Source: a virus. From it: a DNA stretch of 37,030 bases. Location of the stretch: IMG/VR virus record IMGVR_UViG_3300008107_000159, positions 1 through 37,030 of that record. One strand, written 5' to 3'. Position 1 is the stretch's first letter. Every line of letters begins with the position of its first letter. The position numbers and the translations under genes were made by a program. This document shows positions 13,954 to 22,880 of the stretch, one piece after another. The notes beneath the pieces are model-generated. The model was given only the letters and a program-made list of their open reading frames with translations. It searched no databases and was not told the DNA's origin.

Positions 13954-14844
13954 TCAAATCACAACCCAGCGTGAGCCGGTAGAGACGGTGACCACGACTG
14001 GCGCGGTGATCGCGGTCAGCGACACCGACTGCGAGTTATTCACCTCGTACGTACCTTCGCCGCCGGTGCCGGTGCCCAACACCGTGATCGTCGTGTTAGC
14101 GCTAATGCCCGAACCCAAGATCACCGAACCCACACCCACAACCCCCGAGGTGACGCTATCAATCGTCAGCGTCGTGCCTGCGATACTACCGGTGCCAACG
14201 AAGCCGCCACCCAGCGTAATCGGGCCGGTGGTCATGGCATTCTTGGTCGAGGGGATTGTATAGCTGATCGTGACCACCTGGTCGTTCTCGATGAACACCT
14301 CATCAGGCCCACCGCCGGTGGCACCCGCATCGCCGCCTACCTGACCCCAGGCACCATTGATGTAACCCTCGAACAGATCGAGCGTGGTGTTGTAGCGGAA
14401 CATGCCTTCCGATGGCGAGGCAGGCCGGTCAGTCGTTGCCCCCACGGGCATCTGCACGTAGCCGGTGCCGGAGAAGGTGACATCCAGCGTGGCTGAGAGC
14501 GTCGTGAACGCGCCGCTGTTCGGCGCCACGTCGCCAATCGCTGGCGGCGAGCCGAACGACAGGTTGTCCACAGGCACCAGGATGTTGTCGGTGGTGTACT
14601 GCTGGACGTCGTTGCTGTCAGTGACTAAGAACTTGTACGCGATGGTCGGCTGCAACCAGATGTTGGCCATGCCGCGCGAATCCAAGATGATCGGGTTGGT
14701 GTTAGCAGTCGCACCCGTCTGGCTGGTATAGGTCGCAATCGGCGTGGTCGTGCCGCCTGCGTAGGTGTAGACCTTACCAGCGACGAGCGGGTCGCCGTTA
14801 GCGTCGAAGAATTGCTGCTTGGGTGTTGGGGTCAAGGATGCCAT
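13954..14844 (-). CDS. Tail spike/fibre with P22-tailspike-like head-binding domain
   Basis: 296 aa. Residues about 1-90 (QQFFDANGDPLVAGKVYTYA, TPIATYTSQTG, NPIILDSRGMANIWL) match the N-terminal head-binding domain of P22 tailspike, which attaches to the tail hub. No beta-helix endorhamnosidase-type domain follows. Instead come RPASPSEGMFRYNTT-LDLFEGY, a Gly/Thr-rich module with LGTGTGGEGTYEVNNSQ (about 255-272) and an end TVSTGSRWVVI shared with the 495-aa fibre. So it is an adaptor-type short spike. AGGAA precedes the ATG, overlapping the upstream stop. Confidence 0.8.
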   Translation of the reverse strand: MASLTPTPKQQFFDANGDPLVAGKVYTYAGGTTTPIATYTSQTGATANTNPIILDSRGMANIWLQPTIAYKFLVTDSNDVQQYTTDNILVPVDNLSFGSPPAIGDVAPNSGAFTTLSATLDVTFSGTGYVQMPVGATTDRPASPSEGMFRYNTTLDLFEGYINGAWGQVGGDAGATGGGPDEVFIENDQVVTISYTIPSTKNAMTTGPITLGGGFVGTGSIAGTTLTIDSVTSGVVGVGSVILGSGISANTTITVLGTGTGGEGTYEVNNSQSVSLTAITAPVVVTVSTGSRWVVI

Positions 14845-16944
14845 TTAATTCCTCAATTCGTTGCGATTCTGGGGCGCCAACATATTCGACACAGACGCAG
14901 CACCGGTAAGTTGCGCTCGGTTGACCTTCTGCAGCGCATTGTAAACCCTGCCTCGGTCGCCAAACGGCACTTCGTTTAACATGTCCTCAAAGTTTTTGCC
15001 TGACTGAAACCCGCGCTCCAAAATCTGCATGGTTTTGTCATTGATGCGTCCCGACAATTCTTTTAGCACCGCGTTACCGACAGTGGCTTTCAAACCAAAA
15101 AAAGGCAGTCTAAGCGTCGGGGTAGTTTCTTTTACAATGTCTTTTAAGTGAGCAGCGCCAGTTTCTGCCCCAGCTTTTATTTTTCTAGCTTGTTCCAGTT
15201 CATGCGCAACATTGTCTAGCGCTTGGAACTTGCTGCCCATTTCGCGTTTTAGATCAATACGACCGCTACCAAAAATTTCTTCGACCAAATCGGGTCGCTC
15301 ACCACGCACCAACGCGACAAATTCATCGGGGCTTTTCTTGTACAAGTCGCGGGCGGCCTGCGCCATCTTGCGCTGGTTGATGACGTCCATGCCGTGCGAG
15401 AAGGTATCGAGGTAATCTTTCCAACCGGTGCCACCCGCTTTGATAATCGCATCATCAATCAACGGGCGTACTTCACCCAACAATTTAGATGCGTATTTGG
15501 CTGACGTTTTAGGGTCTTTACCTAAACTCTCAACAACTTCAGTAATGGTGCCTTTACGAATTTCGTACAGCGCGCGCGCATCAATAACGCCGCCATTGCG
15601 AGCTGTCCATTCTTTAATTTTGTTGGATACCGCAGACAGTACCTGGCGGTTAATGTCCGACACGCCAATCTTAGGGTCGTTTAGTTTAGCGTTGATGTCA
15701 CGGATGACACCGTCCGTGTCTAGCGGCGACAGCCCTTCCGCTTTTAAGCTATCCGCACGGCGTTGAGCAAAACGAGAACCTTCACCATACAAACGCGATT
15801 CTTCGGCAGCGCGGGTAGCTACGCGTTCTGCCGCATCCTCCATTTCGCCGGTAAATTTCAACCTATCCGCACTAACGTTTGGCGATAAATCGGCCTGAGT
15901 TTTAGCGGCGTTAAGTCGTTGACGCGCAGCCGTAAACCGGCGCACATCATCTACCTTACTAGCCGCTATCTCCCCCAACGTGGTAGCTTGGCGTTCTAGC
16001 CGCTGCTTGTATTTGCCGGTGTTAGCAGCGGCTAATTCAGCCTCACGCATCGGTGTGGTGACGTTCGTCAGCGCATCTTTGGATTTGGCTAGGTTGTTCA
16101 GGATTTCCGTGTTGGTCGCACCACCCGCCAAGTTGTCTAGCGTGGACTGGCGCGTCTGTTCGCGCAGTTTGTTTAACTTGGAATAGAAATTGGTGGTGTC
16201 CTTGGTGCTGGCTAACTCACCTAACGCATGGATTTGATTGCGGTCAAGATCGGCCAACAGTTCTGCAACTGTCAATCCGGTTTTATCTTGATCTAAAATT
16301 GCGCGTATCTTGCTAAGGTCTTCGCCTGCGGCTTTACGTGCAATCGTTGCAGCAGCTTTTTCGGCTTCCGGCACCAATTTGCCGTAGGCGTACTTACCCG
16401 CGCCTGCTATGGGCGTTAGTGGGTTAGTGTAGGTAGCCGCCTTAGTTAATGCGCCTGCCGTTGTCGTTGCGCCTGCTTTACCTGCGACTCCGGCGCCGCC
16501 GCTAAAAATAGTGGATAGGTCACCCAAAAAGCCTACAGGGTCTTCAGCAACGGTTCGCTTAAGATTTTCGTAGCCGCCATATCTATCCGCCATCAAATCC
16601 GCAAACCCGCCGCGAGCTTGTTTTGCTCGTGCCAACGAATCGCCACCATACAGAAAGCTAGGCGTAACCGGCTCCATTACGCCGCCTAAGATGTCACCTA
16701 GCGCGGTTACAGTTTGAACAGGGCTGGTGACGGCGGTGACTAAGTTGGATCCAAATTCAACGGCACTTTTTGGCAGGTTGCGCAAAGCTGCGCCTGGCAC
16801 ATCGCTTAACCCATATTTGCGAGGAGCGGGGATTTCGCTAACCGTCATAGACGTTGGCGTAACCGTAACCTCCGGCAACGACTGCGCCTGTTCTAACTCT
16901 AACCGGCGCCGAAACTCAAACTCTTCTTGTTCGGTCATGGCCAT
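14845..16944 (-). CDS. Putative DNA-ejection (internal virion) protein, P22 gp16 position
   Basis: 699 aa. Long Ala/Lys/Glu-rich helical protein with a hydrophobic, Gly/Ala-rich region at about 145-190 (STIFSGGAGVAGKAGATTTA) that could insert into membrane, and extended coiled coils at about 210-480. Gene order gp7-like, 549 aa, this gene mirrors gp7-gp20-gp16 of P22, whose products leave the capsid and form a conduit for DNA. No lysozyme motif found. Assignment rests on order, size and composition. Confidence 0.68.
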   Translation of the reverse strand: MAMTEQEEFEFRRRLELEQAQSLPEVTVTPTSMTVSEIPAPRKYGLSDVPGAALRNLPKSAVEFGSNLVTAVTSPVQTVTALGDILGGVMEPVTPSFLYGGDSLARAKQARGGFADLMADRYGGYENLKRTVAEDPVGFLGDLSTIFSGGAGVAGKAGATTTAGALTKAATYTNPLTPIAGAGKYAYGKLVPEAEKAAATIARKAAGEDLSKIRAILDQDKTGLTVAELLADLDRNQIHALGELASTKDTTNFYSKLNKLREQTRQSTLDNLAGGATNTEILNNLAKSKDALTNVTTPMREAELAAANTGKYKQRLERQATTLGEIAASKVDDVRRFTAARQRLNAAKTQADLSPNVSADRLKFTGEMEDAAERVATRAAEESRLYGEGSRFAQRRADSLKAEGLSPLDTDGVIRDINAKLNDPKIGVSDINRQVLSAVSNKIKEWTARNGGVIDARALYEIRKGTITEVVESLGKDPKTSAKYASKLLGEVRPLIDDAIIKAGGTGWKDYLDTFSHGMDVINQRKMAQAARDLYKKSPDEFVALVRGERPDLVEEIFGSGRIDLKREMGSKFQALDNVAHELEQARKIKAGAETGAAHLKDIVKETTPTLRLPFFGLKATVGNAVLKELSGRINDKTMQILERGFQSGKNFEDMLNEVPFGDRGRVYNALQKVNRAQLTGAASVSNMLAPQNRNELRN

Positions 16945-16946
16945 GG

Positions 16947-18596
16947 CTATTTAGCCTTTCCTTGGTTAGCTTTCCACTCCTGATACCGACGCTCTTTTTC
17001 TGCGTCGGTATACGGCGCTACTGCGTTTGCAGGCGGTTTAGTTGTACCTCGTATTGCGCCAGTCAACTCAGCTTTTTGTTCGTTAAAGCCCGCCATTCGG
17101 TTTTGCGTTTCTTCCCGCATGGTGTTAAGCACCGCTTGAACATCCTGCGGTGTTTGTGCTGCGTTCAGCAGCTCTTCCATACGTTTAATTTCAGACACTG
17201 CTACCGCTGTGTTGCCCATACTGCCGGACACAATCTTGCCGTATTCGTTTTGTACGGCCTTAATAGCTACAGCCAGCGCAGCCAAATTAGGGTCGCCAGA
17301 TGAGGCTTTCTTGCCGACGTTAATCCATTTCTGCAACAAAGGCACGCCGGTGTTATCCGTTTTTTTGCTTAGTCGATCAACAATGTCGACGTTCTTGACA
17401 AAGTTCTTTTCAAACGCGCCGACCATCGTTTCTTGCTTAGTCAGCTGCGTTAGCGCTGAAGTATTAGCTTTATTGGCAAGCTGAGAGACGCGGTCGGGGT
17501 TGATACCTTTTTCTTTAGCTAAAGCCGCCGCGCGGTCTACGATAGCGTCACGATTAGGTCTGCTAACCGATGGCAACGTACCATCAGTTAAGAAACGATC
17601 AGCCGCCATGTCCAGCGCATCTTTAGATAACGTCGGGGCGGTAACAACCACCGAAGGTTTCCATTCCGTGTCCTTGCGGATGTCTGCTCTGTACTCTTTA
17701 ATGCGCTGTATCAGCTTGGGGTTCTTGGGGTCTTGCGCCAACGCGTCTTCCAGCTTGACCAACTCATCCTGCTTACGCGCCAAATCAGACAAGTGTTCCG
17801 AAGGGTTAACCAGCTTCGAGATACGCGCGTCGTATTGCGTTAGCCGAGGATCGTTAGCATCTTTAGCCGCAATTTCACCGCGCTCACGCTGCAGCCGCGC
17901 TAGGTCGCTTTCGTTTTCGCGTGCCGGTGCACGGAACAATTCTTCGCCGGTAGGCGACACAAGCACACCGCCAGGAGCCACCGATATAGGCTTGTTAGCT
18001 TCACGGCGCTCTTTTATCATGTCGAACAACTCTTTTGGGTTGGCCGCCATTGCCTGCATACGCCAGTTTTCTGGGTCGCGGTAAAACTCTTGCGTGTTAG
18101 ATTCAATCGCGCGCTCAAGCGGCTGAATAGCCTCTAAATACGGTTTTAGGTGAGGGTTGTTATACGCCGCAGTGGTGTACTCAACAACGTCATATTCATT
18201 TCGAATGCTGGGTACTAACGTCTTAAACGAGCTAAACGTGTTCGTAAAGTTTTTAAACTTGTTAGCCTCTATTTTTTCTTCCAACTCTGCGCGCTTTTGC
18301 CCACGCGTCATTACTTCTTCAAGCAAATCAGGCGCTTCTGCTTGCACCCGATTGAGGTATTCTGGCGACCCAATTTGCAGTTTTGGGTCGGCATGAATGC
18401 GCGATAGCGCGTTGCGCTGTTGACTTACGCGCTGCGCGTCCGCCATCTTTATTTGCTGGTCTTGCATCCGCAAGGCATTCAAATTTGACGCTTCTTGCAA
18501 CCCGCGCAGCTCCATAGCGCGCGCCATAGCGTTCATCGGCGGTTCAATCTGAATGCCTTTGAGCTGCCCTGGGATGGTGTAATCGATAGTCGCCAT
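16947..18596 (-). CDS. Putative DNA-ejection protein, P22 gp20 position
   Basis: 549 aa. Starts MATIDYTIPGQLKGIQIEPP, then a strongly helical, Gln/Arg/Glu-rich region MRMQDQQIKMADAQRV-type (about 40-70). This opening, with IQIEPPMNAMARAMELRG, is common in podovirus ejection proteins. The rest is helical, with no enzymatic motif. It lies between the gp7-like and 699-aa genes with gaps of a few bases, so the three are probably co-translated and packaged together. Confidence 0.7.
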   Translation of the reverse strand: MATIDYTIPGQLKGIQIEPPMNAMARAMELRGLQEASNLNALRMQDQQIKMADAQRVSQQRNALSRIHADPKLQIGSPEYLNRVQAEAPDLLEEVMTRGQKRAELEEKIEANKFKNFTNTFSSFKTLVPSIRNEYDVVEYTTAAYNNPHLKPYLEAIQPLERAIESNTQEFYRDPENWRMQAMAANPKELFDMIKERREANKPISVAPGGVLVSPTGEELFRAPARENESDLARLQRERGEIAAKDANDPRLTQYDARISKLVNPSEHLSDLARKQDELVKLEDALAQDPKNPKLIQRIKEYRADIRKDTEWKPSVVVTAPTLSKDALDMAADRFLTDGTLPSVSRPNRDAIVDRAAALAKEKGINPDRVSQLANKANTSALTQLTKQETMVGAFEKNFVKNVDIVDRLSKKTDNTGVPLLQKWINVGKKASSGDPNLAALAVAIKAVQNEYGKIVSGSMGNTAVAVSEIKRMEELLNAAQTPQDVQAVLNTMREETQNRMAGFNEQKAELTGAIRGTTKPPANAVAPYTDAEKERRYQEWKANQGKAK

Positions 18597-18613
18597 AACT
18601 AACCCGTGTCTTT

Positions 18614-19327
18614 CTAGTATTTAGAGTAATCGCTAGTAGAGCTGCCAATTTGCATTAAGCGGGGGTCGGGCGCGCCGTAATTCTGTTGCTTCGGAAAAAA
18701 CCGATCCATCATCTGCTGATTCTGGTAGTAGTTCACGCCTTGGCCTAGCGCGTTAGTCAACGCGTTTGCAGTGTTCACGTAGCCCGACGCGCGGATGTTG
18801 CCCATCGCAACAGCGTTTGCCGCTTGTGCTTGCCCTAATTGACCGGCTTGATTAGCAATATTTTGCGAGGTTGTTTGGCCCATGCCTGCCAAACTTTGCA
18901 GCGGGTTAAGACGTGCGTTACGTTCAGCTTGATAGCGGTTAAATGCGTTAGTGAATTCATCCGATGCAAGCTCTTGGCCAAAACGCGTAGTGCCCCGTAA
19001 AGTAGCGCCGGACTGACCCATACCTCTTGCTAATGCGCTGTTTTCTAGGGCGCGTAGGCCTTCTTTCAACCGAAATCCGTAGCCGGGGTCACGCTGAAAT
19101 TTCTCCATTGTGAAGGGCTCGTAACGAGACGCCGCCACCAGCTCGGGCAGCGCGTTGACGCCTACTTGACGAAACGGCTCTTGCAGCTCAACCTGCCGAT
19201 TGAACATACGCTCTTGCGCGGCTGTGCTTTCACGCGTAGCCGCAGCTTGCGCTTTAGATGCTCTGTTGCTGGCGCTTGCGCCAATAGCCGCGCCGCCTAC
19301 AATTGCTGCTGCTGTCCATCCAGCCAT
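18614..19327 (-). CDS. DNA transfer/ejection protein, P22 gp7-like
   Basis: 237 aa, close to the P22 gp7 size. N-terminal hydrophobic Gly/Ala stretch MAGWTAAAIVGGAAIGASAS, then Gln/Arg/Ala helices, RDPGYGFRLKEGLRALENSA and ALARGMGQSGATLRGTTRFG (about 80-120), the pattern seen in many gp7-like proteins, and a Gln/Asn-rich tail. Ejected into the host envelope ahead of DNA. AAGGAG lies 8 nt before the ATG. The start region overlaps the upstream 175-aa gene by 31 bp. Confidence 0.82.
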   Translation of the reverse strand: MAGWTAAAIVGGAAIGASASNRASKAQAAATRESTAAQERMFNRQVELQEPFRQVGVNALPELVAASRYEPFTMEKFQRDPGYGFRLKEGLRALENSALARGMGQSGATLRGTTRFGQELASDEFTNAFNRYQAERNARLNPLQSLAGMGQTTSQNIANQAGQLGQAQAANAVAMGNIRASGYVNTANALTNALGQGVNYYQNQQMMDRFFPKQQNYGAPDPRLMQIGSSTSDYSKY

Positions 19328-19824
19328 AATACTTCTCCTTCGGTTTCGTTCGTAAGTGCTAGACGTTTGCGGGCGTCACCCAATCCGCACTCCGGCACGA
19401 CGTAAAGCCGTTCTTCAAGTAAATCTAAATCTTGGCAGTCGTCTGGGTTGTCGTATATATCCACCCAAACCACTTCATCTTCAAACACCCGCCCTGCCCG
19501 CTGTTCGCCTGCTTTAGCATCAAACTCGCATGGCGCGTTTAGTATGACGACATCAGTATCAATATTGACCGCAATCTTGCCTTTTTCCAACCGTACGCGG
19601 TAGCCTGTCTTATGCGCTGCGCCTGTCAAAACCGTCCACGGCGGCACCGTAATCTTTCGCTCATACACGCCCGGCAAAAATGTGTGTGTCGTTACAATAT
19701 CTGCTTGCGGCGCCTGCAACAGCTCATCTTGTAGTGCAACAACCTTTTGCCTCATTAACTCCGGCGTAACAAGCTGCGTGCCGTCGGGGTTAAATATCTC
19801 AACCGCGTTCACATCACCACCCAT
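19297..19824 (-). CDS. Hypothetical protein (171-175 aa) between fibre and gp7-like genes
   Basis: Contains TFLPGVYERKITVPPWTVLT and RVRLEKGKIAVNIDTDVVIL, an alternating strand pattern that suggests a small beta-barrel or cupin-like fold, then an acidic WVDIYDNPDDCQDLDLLEER section. I do not recognise a family with confidence. Two starts are possible: ATG at 19824, or GTG at 19812, which overlaps the fibre's TGA as GTGA and has GGTGG upstream. The GTG gives 171 aa. The end overlaps the gp7-like start by 31 bp. Confidence 0.72.
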   Translation of the reverse strand: MGGDVNAVEIFNPDGTQLVTPELMRQKVVALQDELLQAPQADIVTTHTFLPGVYERKITVPPWTVLTGAAHKTGYRVRLEKGKIAVNIDTDVVILNAPCEFDAKAGEQRAGRVFEDEVVWVDIYDNPDDCQDLDLLEERLYVVPECGLGDARKRLALTNETEGEVLWLDGQQQQL

Positions 19825-21296
19825 CGTGAGCCGCTGGCTACTGTCACCGTCGTGCCGCTCGCCACCGTAACCGGCCCAGCTGACATGCCCGACGTACCTG
19901 CTGCAATGGTATAGCTGACATCAATCGTTAGATTATTGACAAATATGCCATTGCCCGCTATGAAATGCTCAGATGTTAATTCACCTGTGCTGGGTTTGTA
20001 CAGATATTTGGCGTTGCTGGTATAGATGGTCGACAACGCGCCGGAGGTGGCTGCCGCAAAGGTCGGGTAGACATTTGTTGCGGTTGTGGTGTCGTTCGTA
20101 ATCGTCGCGCCCGAGCCAGTAGCCAACGCCCAGACAGCCGTCGTGCCATTCGAGGTCAGAACGTAGTTGTTCGCCCCAATCGGCAGGCGGGTCGAGCTGT
20201 TGGCACCGTTGCCAATGATCAGATCGCCCGTGCTGGTGACTGGCGACAAGGCATTAAAGGCTGCGCTGGCAGTTGTCTGGCCTGTACCGCCGTTAGCAAT
20301 CGGCAGCGTACCCGTCACTTGGGTAGTCAGGTCAACCCCAGTCAGCGTGCCACCGAGTGTCAGGCTGCCGCTGGATGTCACCGTGCCCGACAGGCTGATG
20401 CCGTTGACCGTACCGGTGCCAGAGACGCTGGTCACCGTACCGACGTACTGATCATTGGAGGTGATGGTGAAGTTTGGGTACGTGCCGGTAACGCTGGTCG
20501 TACCTGCGCCTGTCAGCGATACGATCTGGTCGGGTGCGGTGTTGGTGACGGTAAAGCTGGGGTATGTGCCTGTCACGCTCATACCCGTGCCAGCCGCTAT
20601 GGAAACGACTTGGTCTGGTGCGGTATTAGTTACGGTAAAGCTGGGGTAAGTGCCTGACGTGCTAATACCTGTGCCACCAGTAAGTGACACCACTTGATCA
20701 GGCGCCGTATTTGTAATGGTAAAGCTAGGGTACGTGCCCGAGGTGCTGATGCCTGTGCCGCCGGTCAGCGACACCACCTGATCTGGCGCCGAATTATCAA
20801 TCGTGACCGCCACCGAGCCGTCATAGGTTGTACCAACGCTGTACGAAATGCCAGTGCCCGCCGTCAACGCATTGGCTACACTGCCTGCTTGGCCGGTTGT
20901 GTTTTGGTTAAGCGTTGGCACGTCGGCAACCTGAATGGCGCTCAAAGCCGCGTTAGTGCCGTTTGAGCGCAGGTAGTAGCCTGACGTTTGCGTGCCTGTT
21001 AGCGCGGTAATGGCGGCGGCTGCCGTAGTCTGGCCTGTGCCACCGTTATCGACATCCAGCGTGCCTGCCAGCGTGATGGTGCCTGATGTTGTGACAGGGC
21101 CGCCTGAAGTCGTCAGGCCTGTCGTGCCGCCGGAGACATTGACCGAAGTGACCGTGCCAGAACCGCCGCCTGTATTGGCTTTGTTCAGCAGGTTTAGGAA
21201 GAACCGGTACCAATCACGCGACACCATCCCCGTCCGGTCGTCGGTGATTGGCGACTGGTTCTTAGGTATCTGCGGTTCGTTATCGGCGTTAGGCAT
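19809..21296 (-). CDS. Tail fibre with four tandem 28-residue repeats (495 aa)
   Basis: The N-terminus has IPKNQSPITDDRTGMVSRDW and YRFFLNLLNK, a short attachment segment common to fibres of environmental podoviruses. Then come Thr/Ser/Gly-rich beta repeats (NGGTGQTTAAAA at about 85, again near 340) and four copies of a 28-aa unit based on APDQVVSLTGGTGIS. The end, SYTIAAGTSGMSAGPVTV to VASGSRWVVM, matches the end of the 296-aa spike. Located next to the gp10-type hub gene, with an 8-bp overlap. Probably a trimeric fibre contacting the host. Confidence 0.82.
   Translation of the reverse strand: MPNADNEPQIPKNQSPITDDRTGMVSRDWYRFFLNLLNKANTGGGSGTVTSVNVSGGTTGLTTSGGPVTTSGTITLAGTLDVDNGGTGQTTAAAAITALTGTQTSGYYLRSNGTNAALSAIQVADVPTLNQNTTGQAGSVANALTAGTGISYSVGTTYDGSVAVTIDNSAPDQVVSLTGGTGISTSGTYPSFTITNTAPDQVVSLTGGTGISTSGTYPSFTVTNTAPDQVVSIAAGTGMSVTGTYPSFTVTNTAPDQIVSLTGAGTTSVTGTYPNFTITSNDQYVGTVTSVSGTGTVNGISLSGTVTSSGSLTLGGTLTGVDLTTQVTGTLPIANGGTGQTTASAAFNALSPVTSTGDLIIGNGANSSTRLPIGANNYVLTSNGTTAVWALATGSGATITNDTTTATNVYPTFAAATSGALSTIYTSNAKYLYKPSTGELTSEHFIAGNGIFVNNLTIDVSYTIAAGTSGMSAGPVTVASGTTVTVASGSRWVVM
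20455..20790. repeat. Four 84-bp tandem repeats inside the fibre gene
   Basis: The segment encoding APDQ recurs at 20529, 20613, 20697 and 20781 (+ strand start of the shared 10-mer), a period of exactly 84 bp or 28 codons. The copies differ mostly at third positions, and the two rightmost are closest. Being in frame, the array can grow or shrink the fibre shaft without breaking the gene. Confidence 0.9.
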
Positions 21297-22722
21297 TGGT
21301 GCCGGTCAACACTAACTCGGCACCCATGATGGCGATCTTGACGGGGTCGGTGCCGGACACCTCGTACACGCGGTCACGCAACTTGTCGGTCATGCCCAGC
21401 CGCCGCCAGAAGGCACGGTAGCCGTAGTTGCCGATCTTGCCCATGCCCGTCCAATGCTCGTTTGACCAGGTGTGGCCACCGTCATCTGACCAGCGCATGA
21501 TGACCTGCGGGTCGTTGCCTTGGCCGGTGATCAGACCGACACCTGTCTCGCACTCGAGCTGCAGCGTGTGCTGAGCGGTACGCTTTAGGTTGTTCTGGCC
21601 GGTGGGCAGTGCCCGCCACGACCGCAGCCACTTCTGTGGCAGGTTGTCGTCAGCAAACACGTCCAAGTCGTACGCGTAAATCTTGCCGTTCTGGAAGTCC
21701 CCAACGACGACCTCGTTGTTGTAGAACATCTGGCAGTTGGCACGGTGGCGAATAAAGTCACCGTTGGCAAAGCCTGCACGCTCATGCCATGCGCCGGTAG
21801 CTACGTCAAACACCCAAGTGCGTTGGGCGCTTGGAAAGCTCAGCACGTAAAAGGCATGGCCGTCTTGCTGATAGGTAAAACCAATGGCGTCCGAGATGGA
21901 GCCGTAGCTCTGGATAGCGAATTCGACCGCATGGGTCGAGACACGCTGGCCTGTATAGCCTTGAGCACGGAACACCACGCCTTGACCACGGGCGTCAGAC
22001 CCAAGCCAAAACAGCGAGTTGTCCATCTTGGCAACCGAGTAAGTAGCTGCGCAGCCTAGCTCGTTGACGGCACCTTGGATGCGAGCCAACGGGAAGGGTG
22101 AGGTGCCTGCGTTGTACCAGACCTCAACCGACTGGGTGCCAAACAGCCACACCTCGCGGTGGTCGACAAACAGCGACACCAAGTTGTCCGGCATACCTTC
22201 GGCGCTGGCAAAGCTCAGCGGGTCAAGCTGCGTGCCATCCAGCAGCTCAGACACCCAAAACTTCTGGGAGTTAGGCTCTTGGAAGATAAAGTAGCCATCC
22301 AAATAGCCGACTGTTACCGCGCCGGGAAAGTCTACGTCCGTGATCTCGGCGTACTCTTCGGTTGACGCGTCGTAGATAAACCCTTCAGGGTTTGCCGCGA
22401 TGAAGAGCTGCGTGCCGTTGTCAACCATCGACACAGGCCCAGTGCCCGACACGCCGCCGATCTGGGTAACCGTCCAGTTGGTGTCAACCCGATACAGCCG
22501 AGAGCCCGACACCACGTAGCCATAGCCGCCGTACGACCACAGGCCACGGATTGGGCCCGTACCGACGGTGGCCAATCGGCGCAAGCCTGGCGCGCGGTTC
22601 AGGTACGCAGGCTCGTTGCCTTCTGGCGACGGGGTAATTTCTGGGTACAGGTTGACCATACGCGCCGCCGCAGCGTTCAAGCTGCGCGCGACGTACGATT
22701 GGCCTAAGATGGGCGTCTTCAC
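21289..22722 (-). CDS. P22 gp10-like tail hub / packaged DNA stabilisation protein
   Basis: 477 aa, near the size of P22 gp10. Starts with the typical ILGQSYVARSLNAAAARMVN and LYPEI, then APGLRRLATVGTGPIRGLWS and beta-strand repeats. Pairs of blades such as GYLDGYFIFQEPNSQKFWVS and VDHREVWLFGTQSVEVWYN match the family. It forms the hexameric hub that plugs the portal channel and carries spikes. The start codon is GTG, overlapping the upstream gene's TGA (GTGA). Confidence 0.9.
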   Translation of the reverse strand: MKTPILGQSYVARSLNAAAARMVNLYPEITPSPEGNEPAYLNRAPGLRRLATVGTGPIRGLWSYGGYGYVVSGSRLYRVDTNWTVTQIGGVSGTGPVSMVDNGTQLFIAANPEGFIYDASTEEYAEITDVDFPGAVTVGYLDGYFIFQEPNSQKFWVSELLDGTQLDPLSFASAEGMPDNLVSLFVDHREVWLFGTQSVEVWYNAGTSPFPLARIQGAVNELGCAATYSVAKMDNSLFWLGSDARGQGVVFRAQGYTGQRVSTHAVEFAIQSYGSISDAIGFTYQQDGHAFYVLSFPSAQRTWVFDVATGAWHERAGFANGDFIRHRANCQMFYNNEVVVGDFQNGKIYAYDLDVFADDNLPQKWLRSWRALPTGQNNLKRTAQHTLQLECETGVGLITGQGNDPQVIMRWSDDGGHTWSNEHWTGMGKIGNYGYRAFWRRLGMTDKLRDRVYEVSGTDPVKIAIMGAELVLTGTNA

Positions 22723-22880
22723 TCTGCACCTAACTTACGTAAACCTTTGCCAGTAGACCAAAGCCAATCGCCAAACCGGGCGGCTAACTGGGGCGGCAAA
22801 AAGATTTCGAGCGCGGGCGAGTACATGCGTTTAGTGCGCGCGTTGAACTCAAACCAGCGAGAACGAAAAGTAACCTCCAT
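22719..22880 (-). CDS. Small protein between gp4-like and gp10-like genes (53 aa)
   Basis: Reads MEVTFRSRWFEFNARTKRMY, then SPALEIFLPPQLAARFGDWL. The ATG overlaps the gp4-like stop (TGATG) and its TGA overlaps the gp10-like GTG, so it is tightly embedded in the operon. Rich in aromatics and Arg, with no family that I can name. Its place in the tail-machine cluster suggests a virion or assembly role. Confidence 0.72.
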   Translation of the reverse strand: MEVTFRSRWFEFNARTKRMYSPALEIFLPPQLAARFGDWLWSTGKGLRKLGAE

